Shown here: one piece after another, positions 14,403 to 22,372 of the stretch
Position numbering within the stretch: position 1 is the first letter of the stretch
Layout of the letters: every line of letters begins with the position of its first letter
DNA from: Roseateles sp.
Lineage (GTDB): Bacteria; Pseudomonadota; Gammaproteobacteria; Burkholderiales; Burkholderiaceae_C
Assembly: GCA_015657635.1 (NCBI GenBank)
Contig: JACDQM010000004.1
Coordinates: 1-38,445, forward strand
Direction of reading: 5' to 3'
DNA length: 38,445 bases
Program-made: the position numbers and the translations under genes
Notes under the pieces: generated by a model
The model's input: the letters and a program-made list of their open reading frames with translations, nothing else
Databases searched by the model: none
Told to the model about the DNA's origin: nothing

Positions 14403-14627
14403 ATGCCCCAAGTTTCCAACAACGAGCGCCTGCAAGAACTCGTCGCAGCATCCGGCCTGTCCCCCGCAGTAGCGCTGACAATCTTCAACCGCGGCCTAGG
14501 GCCCAAAGCCTGCACATCCAGCGCTTGGTCGGCCTACCTCAGCGAACCCAGCTCGCCCCGCTATCTCGAATTGGATGCCGCCCTGCTGAGCCACGCCGAA
14601 GCCCAGTTTGCTGCGGCGGCGCGCTGA
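14403..14627 (+). CDS. Small hypothetical protein upstream of hipBA
   Basis: A 74-residue protein that I do not recognise by name. The translation looks real: NERLQELVAASGLSPAVALT, then IFNRGLGPKACTSSAWSAYL and RYLELDAALLSHAEAQFAA. This is compatible with a small helical, XRE-like fold in which GLSPAVALTIFN and SAWSAYLSEP would sit at the positions of a helix-turn-helix. No signal peptide or membrane helix. No strong ribosome-binding site precedes the ATG. It lies about 215 bases before hipB on the same strand, so it may belong to the same accessory block, but separate promoters are likely. Confidence 0.5.
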   Translation: MPQVSNNERLQELVAASGLSPAVALTIFNRGLGPKACTSSAWSAYLSEPSSPRYLELDAALLSHAEAQFAAAAR

Positions 14628-14819
14628 TCAAGCCACTGGGGCACGTGTTGGCTACCGGCCAGCCCCTCCAGGCCTGCGGCTTAGACATCTCGGCGAGCCA
14701 CACCTGGTCAACCGGGGCGCTGCTGTCCGCCCACACATACCCCGGCAAATAGGCATCGTCGCCACCTCCCGCAAGAGCGGGTCAATCTGTCCTGACATTT
14801 CATATAGATCATATTTCCC

Positions 14820-14825
14820 TACAAT
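14820..14825 (+). promoter_or_regulatory. Candidate -10 element of the hipBA promoter
   Basis: The roughly 50 bases before hipB are strikingly A+T-rich for this window. TACAAT fits a sigma-70 -10 box, 16 bases before the ATG, which would leave a very short mRNA leader. No clear -35 hexamer is seen at the right distance. Confidence 0.3.
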
Positions 14826-14841
14826 AAGCTAACATATATAG

Positions 14842-15282
14842 ATGCCAAAGCGCTCACCGGCCATCGACCAACTCCCCGCTGTTGCCCAAGCCCACCTGCA
14901 GCAACTCGGAGAAAACCTCGCCATCGCGCGCAAGCGTCGGCGCGAGTCGATGAAGACTTGGGCGGACCGCATTGGCGTGTCAGAGCCCACCCTGTGCCGG
15001 ATGGAGCGCGGTGACCCAAGTGTGGCCATGGGCGTCTACGCCACGGCCTTGTGGCTGATCGCCCGCGACAACCAACTGCCAGCGCTGGCGGCGCCGGAGC
15101 AAGACATGGGCGCGCTCGAAGAAGCCGTACGCGCCGCACAGCAGCGTTCGGTGCGCAAGCCCGCATCCGTGGCCGAAAAGATGGCTGCGCTGTCTGAGCA
15201 ACAGGTGCTCAAGCAAGAAGGCGCTGCGTCACCACAGGCGTCCAGCAAACGCACTCGGTCCAAGCTGGCAGCCAAGACATGA
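14842..15282 (+). CDS. hipB: HipB-like antitoxin, XRE-family helix-turn-helix
   Basis: A 146-residue DNA-binding antitoxin. The helix-turn-helix is at about residues 22-60 (LGENLAIARKRRRESMKTWA, then DRIGVSEPTLCRMERGDPSV), followed by YATALWLIARDNQLPALAAP as in HipB-like partners. It has a long, charged, Ala/Lys-rich tail (about 95-146) that classical HipB of about 88 residues lacks. The stop overlaps the hipA start as ATGA, so the two are translated together. By family knowledge HipB binds HipA, blocks its kinase and represses the operon promoter. Confidence 0.87.
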   Translation: MPKRSPAIDQLPAVAQAHLQQLGENLAIARKRRRESMKTWADRIGVSEPTLCRMERGDPSVAMGVYATALWLIARDNQLPALAAPEQDMGALEEAVRAAQQRSVRKPASVAEKMAALSEQQVLKQEGAASPQASSKRTRSKLAAKT

Positions 15283-16528
15283 CTGACTTCACCGTGGCCG
15301 ACTATCAGCCCGGCGACAAGCTGTATCTGTGGTGGCTTGGCTCGCCGTCCAGGCCCCTCTATGTGGGCGAACTGCTGATCGCCAGATCGCTCAATGGCGT
15401 GTCCCTGCGCTACGCCGCATCCTGGTTGAGTGGCGGATTCCCCTTGAGCGAGGACCTGCCCCTCAAGACTGGCGAATTCTTGCCCCGCGATAAGGACACG
15501 GCCGCCGGCGCGGTGGACGATGCGAGGCCAGACCGCTGGGGCGAGCGGGTGATCAGCTTCCTGGACAAGCCGCCGAGAAAAGCGCTGCTCGACATGCTCT
15601 GGCTGTGCGGCGACGAGCGCTTCGGCGCGCTGGGCGTCTCGGTCTCAGCCGACACCTACATTCCTCGAACGCTAGGCCCGCTGCCTACCCTGCCAGATGT
15701 ACGCGCCATGGAAGTACTGGTGCAGCAAATCATTGCAGGCGAGCCAATTGCCGAGCAGCACAGGCGGCTGATTACACCCGGCGTGACGATGGGCGGGGCA
15801 CGCCCCAAGGCCTTGCTGGTCGCTCGCGACTGCCAATGGGTGCTGAAGTTCTCGGAGCCCGGAGAGGACTTCGGCATGCCACTCGTCGAGCACGCCACGA
15901 TGACCCTGGGCCTGAAAGCAGGCATCCAGGTCGCAGAGACCTTCGCCATTCCCTTGGCCAAGGGACGCCACGCAGTGGCAATCAAACGATTCGACCGCGT
16001 CGGACAGACGCGCGTCCACGCGCTATCGGCCAACGTGGCACTCAAGGCAGCGGGCCAGACACTGGGCTACCCGGAGTTGGCGCAGCTGCTGCGGCGCCGA
16101 GGAGCCATGGATACCGGAGCACGAACAGCAGACATGCACGAAGTCTTCCGGCGCGCCGTGTTCAATGTGCTGATCGACAACACCGACGACCACGAGCGCA
16201 ATCACGCCCTGCTGGCCGACGACACTGGCGCGCTGCGCCTGTCGCCGGCCTACGATGTTCTCCCCTCAGGCCAAGCGCTGGGCTACCAGCAGATGCGTCT
16301 TGGCGCCCAAGGTCATGACTCGACACTTGCCAATGCACTGTCGCAGCGCGCCAGTTTGGCCTGGCACCCAAAGAGGCCGAGGCCATCATTCGGGAAGTGG
16401 CCACGGTCGTAAACACCTGGAAAGCTCACTTCAAGGCATGCGGCGTGCCCGACAGGGACATCGACTATCTGAGTCAGCAGCTGGATCGTCCATTCCTGCA
16501 GGAACAGCGCAAACCGTACCTGCCCTGA
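15279..16528 (+). pseudogene. hipA: HipA-like serine/threonine kinase toxin, frameshifted near its C-terminus
   Basis: The frame from 15279 shows HipA features: the N-terminal subdomain (LYVGELL, LPLKTGEFLPR), the Gly-rich loop MGGARPKALL (about 171-180), KRFDR, the catalytic NVLIDNTDDHERNH (about 296-309) and the metal-binding LSPAYDVLPS (about 321-330). It stops at 16412 after an unrelated tail (SLAWHPKRPRP). Shifting frame near 16354 restores a natural end, FGLAPKEAEAIIREVA through AHFKACGVPDRDIDYLS, with a stop at 16526-16528. One missing base in the stretch CCAGTTTGGC explains it. The kinase core is intact, so a product with an altered tail could still be active. Known HipA proteins phosphorylate glutamyl-tRNA synthetase; the target here is not known. 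Confidence 0.85.
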
Positions 16529-16583
16529 AAGCAATGACGCGGGTCTCGACGGCCCCGCCCTTCCCTTTCGCCCAGGATGGCGC

Positions 16584-17420
16584 TCAGCCCAACACTGGCA
16601 ACCAGGCAGCCGCCTGCTTCTTCCACCCACTCTTGTTCGGGTGGATTTCGTTGACCCAGTCCTTACTTTCGCCCGTCGATCCCGGCACTGCCTTGGTCAG
16701 CAGGCCAGCCGTCGGCACGACATGCACGCCTGAGCGTCCATCGGCCCAGGCCGTGATGGTGCGCGCAATGTCCTTGAAGATGCCGGCCGTCAGCTGATCC
16801 CACAAGGACGGATCGATGCCGTTCTTCGTATAGGCGGTGTAGAGCCAGGGGCCGGCGATATTGCGAATGGCCGGCGCATCGCGCGCCTGGGGCGTGTCAT
16901 AGGCATTGAGATAGATGGGCGTGTCGGCGTTCTTGGTGCTCTCGCGCACTGCCCGATAAATCGCCGCGAAGTTGATGTCCAGGTAATCAACAAGGCTCTT
17001 CAGTGCCGCCGGATTCACGCAGTCGTAGCCGTTGGCGGGCAGCGGCCTTCCCCGCATGTCGAACAGCAGGCCCTGGCCGGGCGGCGCATCTCGGGCAGCA
17101 TCGATGAAATCATTGCCACCCGCGCTGAACAGCAAAGCGTCGTAGGTCCCTTGATTCAGCCACCACACCAGCTCGTCGTTCATCATGTCGACGATCTTGG
17201 TCAACGTGTGCCCGGACGTAGAGATGTTGACGATCAGCCGAGTGCGGCTTTGCTGGTTGTAGGCACGCACCAGAAACTCGGGTAAAGAGCCCTGGTTCCA
17301 GGCGCTCGCATCCATCCACGAATCGCCCTCGGCGAGATAGATGCGCTCGAACGGGCCGAATTTTTCGGCCTCCTCGGGTTTGGTCAGGTATCGCTTGCCC
17401 GTGATCACCACCGATGTCAT
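16584..17420 (-). CDS. SGNH/GDSL-family hydrolase
   Basis: A 278-residue hydrolase with the SGNH blocks in order. Block I is IYLAEGDSWMD with the nucleophile Ser (about 34), block II Gly in ISTSGHTLTK, block III LLFSAGGNDFID with Gly and Asn (about 102), and block V NEIHPNKSGW with the catalytic His. The family cleaves esters of lipids, acetylated sugars or similar. No signal peptide is present, so the protein is cytoplasmic or leaves by another route. ATG 17420 has GGAG six bases upstream; GTG 17426 is too close to it. The gene is divergent from the conjugation operon and ends beside the frameshifted hipA. The substrate is unknown. Confidence 0.85.
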   Translation of the reverse strand: MTSVVITGKRYLTKPEEAEKFGPFERIYLAEGDSWMDASAWNQGSLPEFLVRAYNQQSRTRLIVNISTSGHTLTKIVDMMNDELVWWLNQGTYDALLFSAGGNDFIDAARDAPPGQGLLFDMRGRPLPANGYDCVNPAALKSLVDYLDINFAAIYRAVRESTKNADTPIYLNAYDTPQARDAPAIRNIAGPWLYTAYTKNGIDPSLWDQLTAGIFKDIARTITAWADGRSGVHVVPTAGLLTKAVPGSTGESKDWVNEIHPNKSGWKKQAAAWLPVLG

Positions 17421-17694
17421 GGCCACTCCTCTGGGCTGAAGCCCAAGTGCCGAAGTCCTAAGCGTGTCGGCTCGGCCGCGGCAGGAGTATCCGGTACTTC
17501 CCTGCGCTTGTCCTCCAGCTTGAGGAAGGGCTCGTCACATGACCGCTAGCAGGGCAATCTCGAAAACGATCCGCTGAATCTTTGCCTGAAGTCATCACGC
17601 AAGCAGGCCGCTCCGAAACCTAGAGTTTCCACACAGGACGCCGCCATGCGACCTGACACGCCGCCACTTGATTGAATTGACATCAGGACCCGCC
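17421..17694. promoter_or_regulatory. Divergent region between the SGNH hydrolase and the transfer operon
   Basis: About 270 bases without a convincing gene must hold the promoter of the long plus-strand transfer operon and that of the hydrolase. I could not define -35/-10 boxes with confidence. Confidence 0.4.
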
Positions 17695-18264
17695 ATGCCA
17701 GCCTGCAAACTTGGAGAACCGCGCTGCCTGCGCTCAGCCAAGCGAAACAGCCGGACGGCCAAGTCCGCTGCGCTAGCGGTGGCCTTCGCTGCGCTCCTCG
17801 CGGCGAGCACGCCGGCCCGCGCAGTGGACGGCTGCCTTGTGATGCTGTGCCTTGCAGCGCCAAGCTGGCGCGCCATTCCGCAGTGCGTGCCACCGATCCA
17901 CCAGCTGCTGCGTGACCTTGCTCGCGGCAAGCTGTTCCCGACCTGCAACATGGCTGGCGGTGGCAACACCGCCAGCCACGCCTGGGCCGCCGCACCCGAT
18001 GACTGCCCGCCACAGTACACGCGACTCATCGAGACCGAAAGCAAGCCCATCCACACCTGCGACTACGTCGGCGCGGTCACCGTCTCATTCCATGGCTCTG
18101 TGTTTTCGCGGACCTGGTGGATGTTCGATGGCGACACGGTCACCGAGTTCAGTCCAGCGGCCAAAGCCCAGCTCGGCCACTGGGATACGCGCTTCGATGA
18201 CGAATACATCGCTTGGCGCGCTGCCCTGCCGCCACCATCACCGCCCGTCGAGCACGGCAACTGA
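17695..18264 (+). CDS. TrbM/KikA-like exported conjugation protein
   Basis: A 189-residue secreted protein opening the transfer operon. A signal peptide (SAALAVAFAALLAASTPARA, about 31-50) is followed by a mature Cys-rich domain: VDGCLVMLCLAAPSWRAIPQ, CVPPIHQLLRDL and LFPTCNMAG. This spacing of Cys pairs resembles TrbM-family proteins of IncP-type conjugation systems. A later part (HTCDYVGAVTVSFHG, FSRTWWMFDG) is less conserved as far as I can tell. ATG 17695 has CAGGA upstream; the frame is open to 17668. It lies directly before the VirB1-like transglycosylase, as is common for TrbM/TrbN pairs. It probably works in the periplasm; the precise role is not established. Confidence 0.7.
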   Translation: MPACKLGEPRCLRSAKRNSRTAKSAALAVAFAALLAASTPARAVDGCLVMLCLAAPSWRAIPQCVPPIHQLLRDLARGKLFPTCNMAGGGNTASHAWAAAPDDCPPQYTRLIETESKPIHTCDYVGAVTVSFHGSVFSRTWWMFDGDTVTEFSPAAKAQLGHWDTRFDDEYIAWRAALPPPSPPVEHGN

Positions 18265-18275
18265 GGCCCTGCGCC

Positions 18276-18746
18276 ATGGATGCAGCAACCTTCATCGCAC
18301 TGGCCATGGCTTGCGCACCGCAAGTCCATGTTGGGACGGCCCACGCGCTGGTCAGCGTCGAGAGCGGATTCAACCCCTGGGCGATTGGCGTGGTCGGCGG
18401 TGCGCTGGCAAGGCAGCCGCAGCATCGGGCCGAAGCACTCGCCACGGCTCACGCGCTGCAATCCAGCAATTGGAACTTTAGCGTCGGCTTGGCTCAGATC
18501 AACGCCAGCAACTTCGCGCGACTGGGCCTCACCCTGTCAACTGCCATCGAGCCCTGCGAGAACCTTCGGGCTATGCAGGCCGTGCTGATCGAGTGCGCCG
18601 AGCGCGCCTCCCCAAACGAACGACTCCAGGACCAAGTGGTCTTGCGTCGCGCCTTGTCCTGCTACTACAGCGGGAGTTTCTCGACCGGGTTCAGCCACGG
18701 CTACGTGCGCCGTGTGGCCCGCGCCATGCCTGGCGCGCCGCCTTAG
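18276..18746 (+). CDS. virB1: VirB1/TrbN-like lytic transglycosylase
   Basis: A 156-residue peptidoglycan-cleaving enzyme of the SLT fold. The catalytic Glu is in HALVSVESGFNPWAIGVVGG (about residue 30), the substrate-cleft motif is FSVGLAQINASNF (about 69-81), and a late ALSCYYSGSFSTGF segment matches the YNTGN-like end of the domain. It would open the cell wall locally for assembly of the conjugation channel. The N-terminus (MDAATFIALAMACAPQ) is the start of the domain, with no strong cleavable signal peptide. The start at 18276 has GAGG upstream and follows the previous gene by 11 bases. The frame is open to 18213, overlapping that gene, and was rejected. Confidence 0.85.
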   Translation: MDAATFIALAMACAPQVHVGTAHALVSVESGFNPWAIGVVGGALARQPQHRAEALATAHALQSSNWNFSVGLAQINASNFARLGLTLSTAIEPCENLRAMQAVLIECAERASPNERLQDQVVLRRALSCYYSGSFSTGFSHGYVRRVARAMPGAPP

Positions 18747-18823
18747 ACGCTGCCCAAGCCCGCTTCAGCGGCCCGGACTAATCCAGCCAATCACGTTCCC
18801 GCAATCCACTGGGAGGTGCTCAT

Positions 18824-19120
18824 ATGCGCCCGAATTTCCGCACAAGCCTCGTCACGCACGCTGGCAAGGCAATCGCTGTGACGCTTCTGCTGGCATCGCG
18901 CTGGGCCGCGGCCCAGGGCTTCGAGAAGATCAACACCACGGTCACCAACATCAACGCCATCCTGGTGACGATCTCGGTCGCAGTGGTGACGATCGCCATC
19001 ATCTGGGCCGGCTTCAAGATGATCTTCCAGGGCGCGCGCCTGGCCGATGTGGCCAATGTCCTGATCGGCGGCACCCTGGTCGGCGGAGCTGCTGCCTTTG
19101 CGAGCTTCATCGTCGCCTGA
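18824..19120 (+). CDS. virB2: VirB2-type pilin
   Basis: A 98-residue major pilin precursor. The signal peptide ends near LLASRWAAAQGF (about 33), and the mature protein has two membrane helices: ILVTISVAVVTIAIIWAGFK (about 46-65) and NVLIGGTLVGGAAAFASFIV (about 78-97), joined by a short polar loop (MIFQGARLADVA). Length and layout match VirB2/TrbC pilins, which sit in the inner membrane before polymerising into the conjugative pilus. A strong GGGAGG lies seven bases before ATG. The gene sits between virB1 and virB3, its usual place. Confidence 0.9.
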   Translation: MRPNFRTSLVTHAGKAIAVTLLLASRWAAAQGFEKINTTVTNINAILVTISVAVVTIAIIWAGFKMIFQGARLADVANVLIGGTLVGGAAAFASFIVA

Positions 19121-19132
19121 GCCCAGCACATC

Positions 19133-19465
19133 ATGCAACCCGAGACCATTTTCAAAGGGGCCACCCGACCGGCCATGAAGCTGGGCATCCCTCTGGTACC
19201 GCTCGTGCTGCTGTTCGGCAGCGGCATGCTGCTGATCATGTGGGGCGGCATCCTCCTGAGCGGATGGCTCGCAGTGGCAGTTGTGCTGGCCTGGGTGCCA
19301 GCACTGCTGTGGATGCGTTTCATCACTGCACGAGACGACCAACGCTTCCGGCAGATTTTCGTCGCGCTGAAGTTGCGGCTGAACGACCGCAACCGCCGCT
19401 TCTGGCAGGCGCGCAGCTATGCGCCAACCCTCTACCGGGGAGCACGAGATGCTTGGCACACCTGA
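19133..19465 (+). CDS. virB3: VirB3-type inner-membrane component
   Basis: A 110-residue protein with the VirB3 N-terminus ETIFKGATRPAMKLGIPLVP, followed by two adjacent hydrophobic helices (about 20-60, LVLLFGSGMLLIMWGGILL and WLAVAVVLAWVPALLWM) and a cytoplasmic basic tail (RLNDRNRRFWQARSYAP). VirB3 joins VirB4 and VirB6 in the inner-membrane complex of type IV secretion systems. It follows virB2 by 12 bases and overlaps the start of virB4 by 17 bases, so coupled translation is likely. Confidence 0.9.
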   Translation: MQPETIFKGATRPAMKLGIPLVPLVLLFGSGMLLIMWGGILLSGWLAVAVVLAWVPALLWMRFITARDDQRFRQIFVALKLRLNDRNRRFWQARSYAPTLYRGARDAWHT

Positions 19466-21953
19466 AGGCCACAAGCCCAGCGATGCTCTCAGCCGCAGTG
19501 CTCGCCCAAGGCTGCGCCCACGCTACTGGGCTCAGGCCCAAGCCGAAAACCCGCTGGCGCGCTTCATCCCGTTCTCCTCGCTCATCAGTGCGCATGATGT
19601 GATCACGCGCGGCGGCGACTACCTGCGGGTCTGGCGTATGGACGGTGTCGCGTTTGAGTGCGCTGACGAACACCAGGTCGCCGAGCGGCACGAGGCTCTC
19701 TGCAGCCTGCTGCGCAATCTGGCCGGCGGCCAGTGGGCCGTGTGGACACACAGGGTGCACCGCGTCGTCCGAGACACGCTGCAGCACCCCAGGGCCCATG
19801 GCTTTGCGCGTGACCTTTCTCTCGCCTACCAGGCCAAGCTCGGCGAGCGCCCCATGATGAGCAATGAGCTCTACCTGACCTTGGTCTATAGGCCGAGTGG
19901 GTCGCGGCTCAGCAGAGCGTTTCAATCGACGCAGCGCTCGCGTGACACCATTGCCGAGGCGCAGTCTGAAGCCTTGCGCGTCATGGAAGAACGCTCGGCC
20001 CTGGTGGATCGGGCGCTGCGCGGATTCGGGCCGCACCTGCTCGGGGTCAGGGATCAGGGAGGCCGAGCCCACTCCGAAGTGGCCGAGTTCCTGGGCTACC
20101 TGGTCAACGGCAGCTGGCGCGCTGTGCCGATGACAGCGGGACCGCTCTACCGCATCTTGCCGACAGTCCGCCTGTCCTTCGGCGGCGACAAGCTCGAACT
20201 GCGCCAAGGAGACCAGCGTCGCTACGCGGCACTGGTCGATATCAAGGAATACGCCGACGCCGTTGAACCAGGCATCCTCAATGCCCTGCTCTACGAGGCC
20301 AGCGAGTTCATCGAGACCCAGAGCTTCTCGATCCTGCCGCGGCGCGAGGCCATGAGCGCGCTGGAGTTGCAACGCGACCAGCTGATCGCCAGCGACGATG
20401 TGGTGGCCAGCCAGATCACCGAGATGGATGTGGCGCTCAATGAGTTGGGGGACGGCCAGTTCTGCATGGGCGAGTACCACTACAGCCTGGTGGTCTTCGG
20501 GGAAAACGGTCGAGACAGCGTGGCCGATGCCGGCCGCCGTGCGGCGCAGGCCATTGGAGCGGTGGGCGAAGCCTCTAGCCTGCAGATGGCGCCGGTGGAT
20601 CTGGTGGCCGACGCTGCCTGGTTTGCCCAGTTGCCCGGCAACTGGCAGTGGCGTCCTCGGGACGCCAAGCTGTCCTCACGCGCCTTCGCTGCACTGGCTA
20701 GCGGCCACAATTTTGCGCGCGGCAAGCGCAACAACAACCCCTGGGGCGAGGCACTGGCTTTGCTGCGAACGCCGTCCGGTCAGCCCTTCTACCTGAACCT
20801 GCACAGCAGCCCCGAGGGCGAAGACTCCGCCGACAAGAAGCTGCCGGGCAACACTTTGATCATTGGCTCCACGGGCGTGGGCAAGACAACGCTGGAGATG
20901 TTCCTGCTGACGCTGACGCAAAAGTGGGACCCGGCCCCGCGTCTGGTGCTGTTCGACCTTGATCGCGGCTGCGAGATCGCGATCCGAGCACTCGGTGGCC
21001 GCTATTTCACCCTCGAAGCTGGCAAGCCCACCGGCTGCAACCCGCTGCAGCGCGCACCCACCCCGGCGCGCATCCAGTTCTGGGAGCAGTTGATACGCAC
21101 TTGCCTTGCCACTCCGGCCATGCCGCTGCTGCCTGCAGAAGTACGCGCCATCGCCGATGCCGTGAGGGCCGTGGCGATGATGCCGGCGTCGTTGCGTCGC
21201 TTCTCGACTGTGCGGCAAAACCTCCCCAAAGCCGGCGAGAACAGCCTGTTTGAGCGGCTGGGGCGCTGGTGCCAGGGCGGCGCGCTCGGCTGGGTGTTCG
21301 ACCAGGCTGACGACCAATTGCTGGACATGGATCAAGCGTCGGTCATCGGCTTCGACACGACGGAGTTCCTGGACCTGCCCGAAGTCCGCACACCGGTCAT
21401 GATGTACCTGCTGCAGGTGATGGAAGAACTGGTCAACGGTGAGCGGCTGATCTATGTGATCTCGGAATTCTGGAAAGCGCTGGACCACGAGATCTTCAGC
21501 GACTTCGCCAAACAGAAACAGAAGACCATCCGCAAGCAAAACGGCCTGGGCATCTTTGACACGCAAAGCCCATCTGACGTGCTGCGCCACCCCATTGGCC
21601 GCACGATGATCGAGCAGAGCGTGACCAAGATCTTTCTGGCCAATCCGGAAGCAGTGCGCGAGGAGTACGTCGAGGGCTTCGGTCTCAGCGAGGCCGAGTT
21701 CGACATCGTGCGCAGCCTCAGTGCCCAGGGAGGCCGGCGCTTCCTGGTCAAGCAGGGACAAGCCAGCTCGATCTGCGAGCTGGACCTGACCGGGCTGGAG
21801 GACTTCATCACCGTGCTCTCGGCAAGCACCGACAACATAGCCCTGCTGGACGACATCCGCGAACGGCATGGTGACGATCCGTTTCAGTGGCTTCCATTGC
21901 TGCTTCAAGAGGTTCAGGATCGCAGGCTCAGAACATCAAGGAGAGCACCATGA
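19449..21953 (+). CDS. virB4: VirB4-type ATPase
   Basis: An 834-residue ATPase that powers assembly and transport of the type IV secretion system. The N-terminal CagE/TrbE/VirB domain covers about the first 400 residues (FSSLISAHDVITRGGDYLRV early; later LPRREAMSALELQRDQLIAS). The C-terminal ATPase carries Walker A GSTGVGKTT (about 473-481), LVLFDLDRGCEIAIRALGG (about 500-520), and LIYVISEFWKALDHEIFSDF, which holds the Walker B region. ATG 19449 has GGGGAG upstream and overlaps virB3 by 17 bases; the frame is open to 19419. The stop overlaps the next start as ATGA. Length is within the normal family range. Confidence 0.94.
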   Translation: MLGTPEGHKPSDALSRSARPRLRPRYWAQAQAENPLARFIPFSSLISAHDVITRGGDYLRVWRMDGVAFECADEHQVAERHEALCSLLRNLAGGQWAVWTHRVHRVVRDTLQHPRAHGFARDLSLAYQAKLGERPMMSNELYLTLVYRPSGSRLSRAFQSTQRSRDTIAEAQSEALRVMEERSALVDRALRGFGPHLLGVRDQGGRAHSEVAEFLGYLVNGSWRAVPMTAGPLYRILPTVRLSFGGDKLELRQGDQRRYAALVDIKEYADAVEPGILNALLYEASEFIETQSFSILPRREAMSALELQRDQLIASDDVVASQITEMDVALNELGDGQFCMGEYHYSLVVFGENGRDSVADAGRRAAQAIGAVGEASSLQMAPVDLVADAAWFAQLPGNWQWRPRDAKLSSRAFAALASGHNFARGKRNNNPWGEALALLRTPSGQPFYLNLHSSPEGEDSADKKLPGNTLIIGSTGVGKTTLEMFLLTLTQKWDPAPRLVLFDLDRGCEIAIRALGGRYFTLEAGKPTGCNPLQRAPTPARIQFWEQLIRTCLATPAMPLLPAEVRAIADAVRAVAMMPASLRRFSTVRQNLPKAGENSLFERLGRWCQGGALGWVFDQADDQLLDMDQASVIGFDTTEFLDLPEVRTPVMMYLLQVMEELVNGERLIYVISEFWKALDHEIFSDFAKQKQKTIRKQNGLGIFDTQSPSDVLRHPIGRTMIEQSVTKIFLANPEAVREEYVEGFGLSEAEFDIVRSLSAQGGRRFLVKQGQASSICELDLTGLEDFITVLSASTDNIALLDDIRERHGDDPFQWLPLLLQEVQDRRLRTSRRAP

Positions 21954-22357
21954 AAGCTGGTCTTCGACTCCTGACACTGGTCTCGACCGCGCTCTTGGCC
22001 ACGACTTCCGAAGCACAGTTCGTGAAGGGCAATGAGGCGGTTCGGGTGATGCCGGATGGGAGCAGGAAGGTAGAAACGCCACCTACAGATGACGCACTTC
22101 TCGCAAGGCCTTGCCCTGCAGCTCAAGCTGGCTGCGCAGGTGGCGGATGGAAGATGGTCGAAACATCCGACGGTCTGATGGAGTGCTCAGAAATATACGC
22201 ACGGCCGACAGCGTGCCGGCCCTCAACCTATGGATCAGAGAAGAGATCGCGGGTATGGATCGTCAAAAGCGGATCAAAGTGGAAGCAGTGCCAGTACCCG
22301 AGCCTAGGCTCGGGCTGCGTGAGTATTAAGAGCTTGCCGAACCCGGCAGTGCAATGA
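21950..22357 (+). CDS. Small exported Cys-rich protein in the virB operon
   Basis: A 135-residue protein with a signal peptide (LRLLTLVSTALLATTSEAQF, about 5-24). The mature part has at least six Cys, in RPCPAAQAGCAGGG, GLMECSEIYARPTACRPS, WKQCQYPSL and GSGCVSIKS. That suggests a disulfide-bonded periplasmic protein. It is not a VirB5 by its sequence, although it sits where virB5 usually is; virB5 is two genes later. The start overlaps the virB4 stop as ATGA. I cannot assign a family. Base composition is slightly more A+T-rich than the neighbours, which extends into the start of virB6. It may be an accessory of the pilus or periplasmic channel. Confidence 0.75.
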   Translation: MKAGLRLLTLVSTALLATTSEAQFVKGNEAVRVMPDGSRKVETPPTDDALLARPCPAAQAGCAGGGWKMVETSDGLMECSEIYARPTACRPSTYGSEKRSRVWIVKSGSKWKQCQYPSLGSGCVSIKSLPNPAVQ

Positions 22358-22372
22358 CGGAAGGCCCTTGCC

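Noticed and set aside
19323..21908. Long minus-strand frames (385 and 410 codons)
   Set aside because: They lie entirely antisense to virB4, which has clear motifs.
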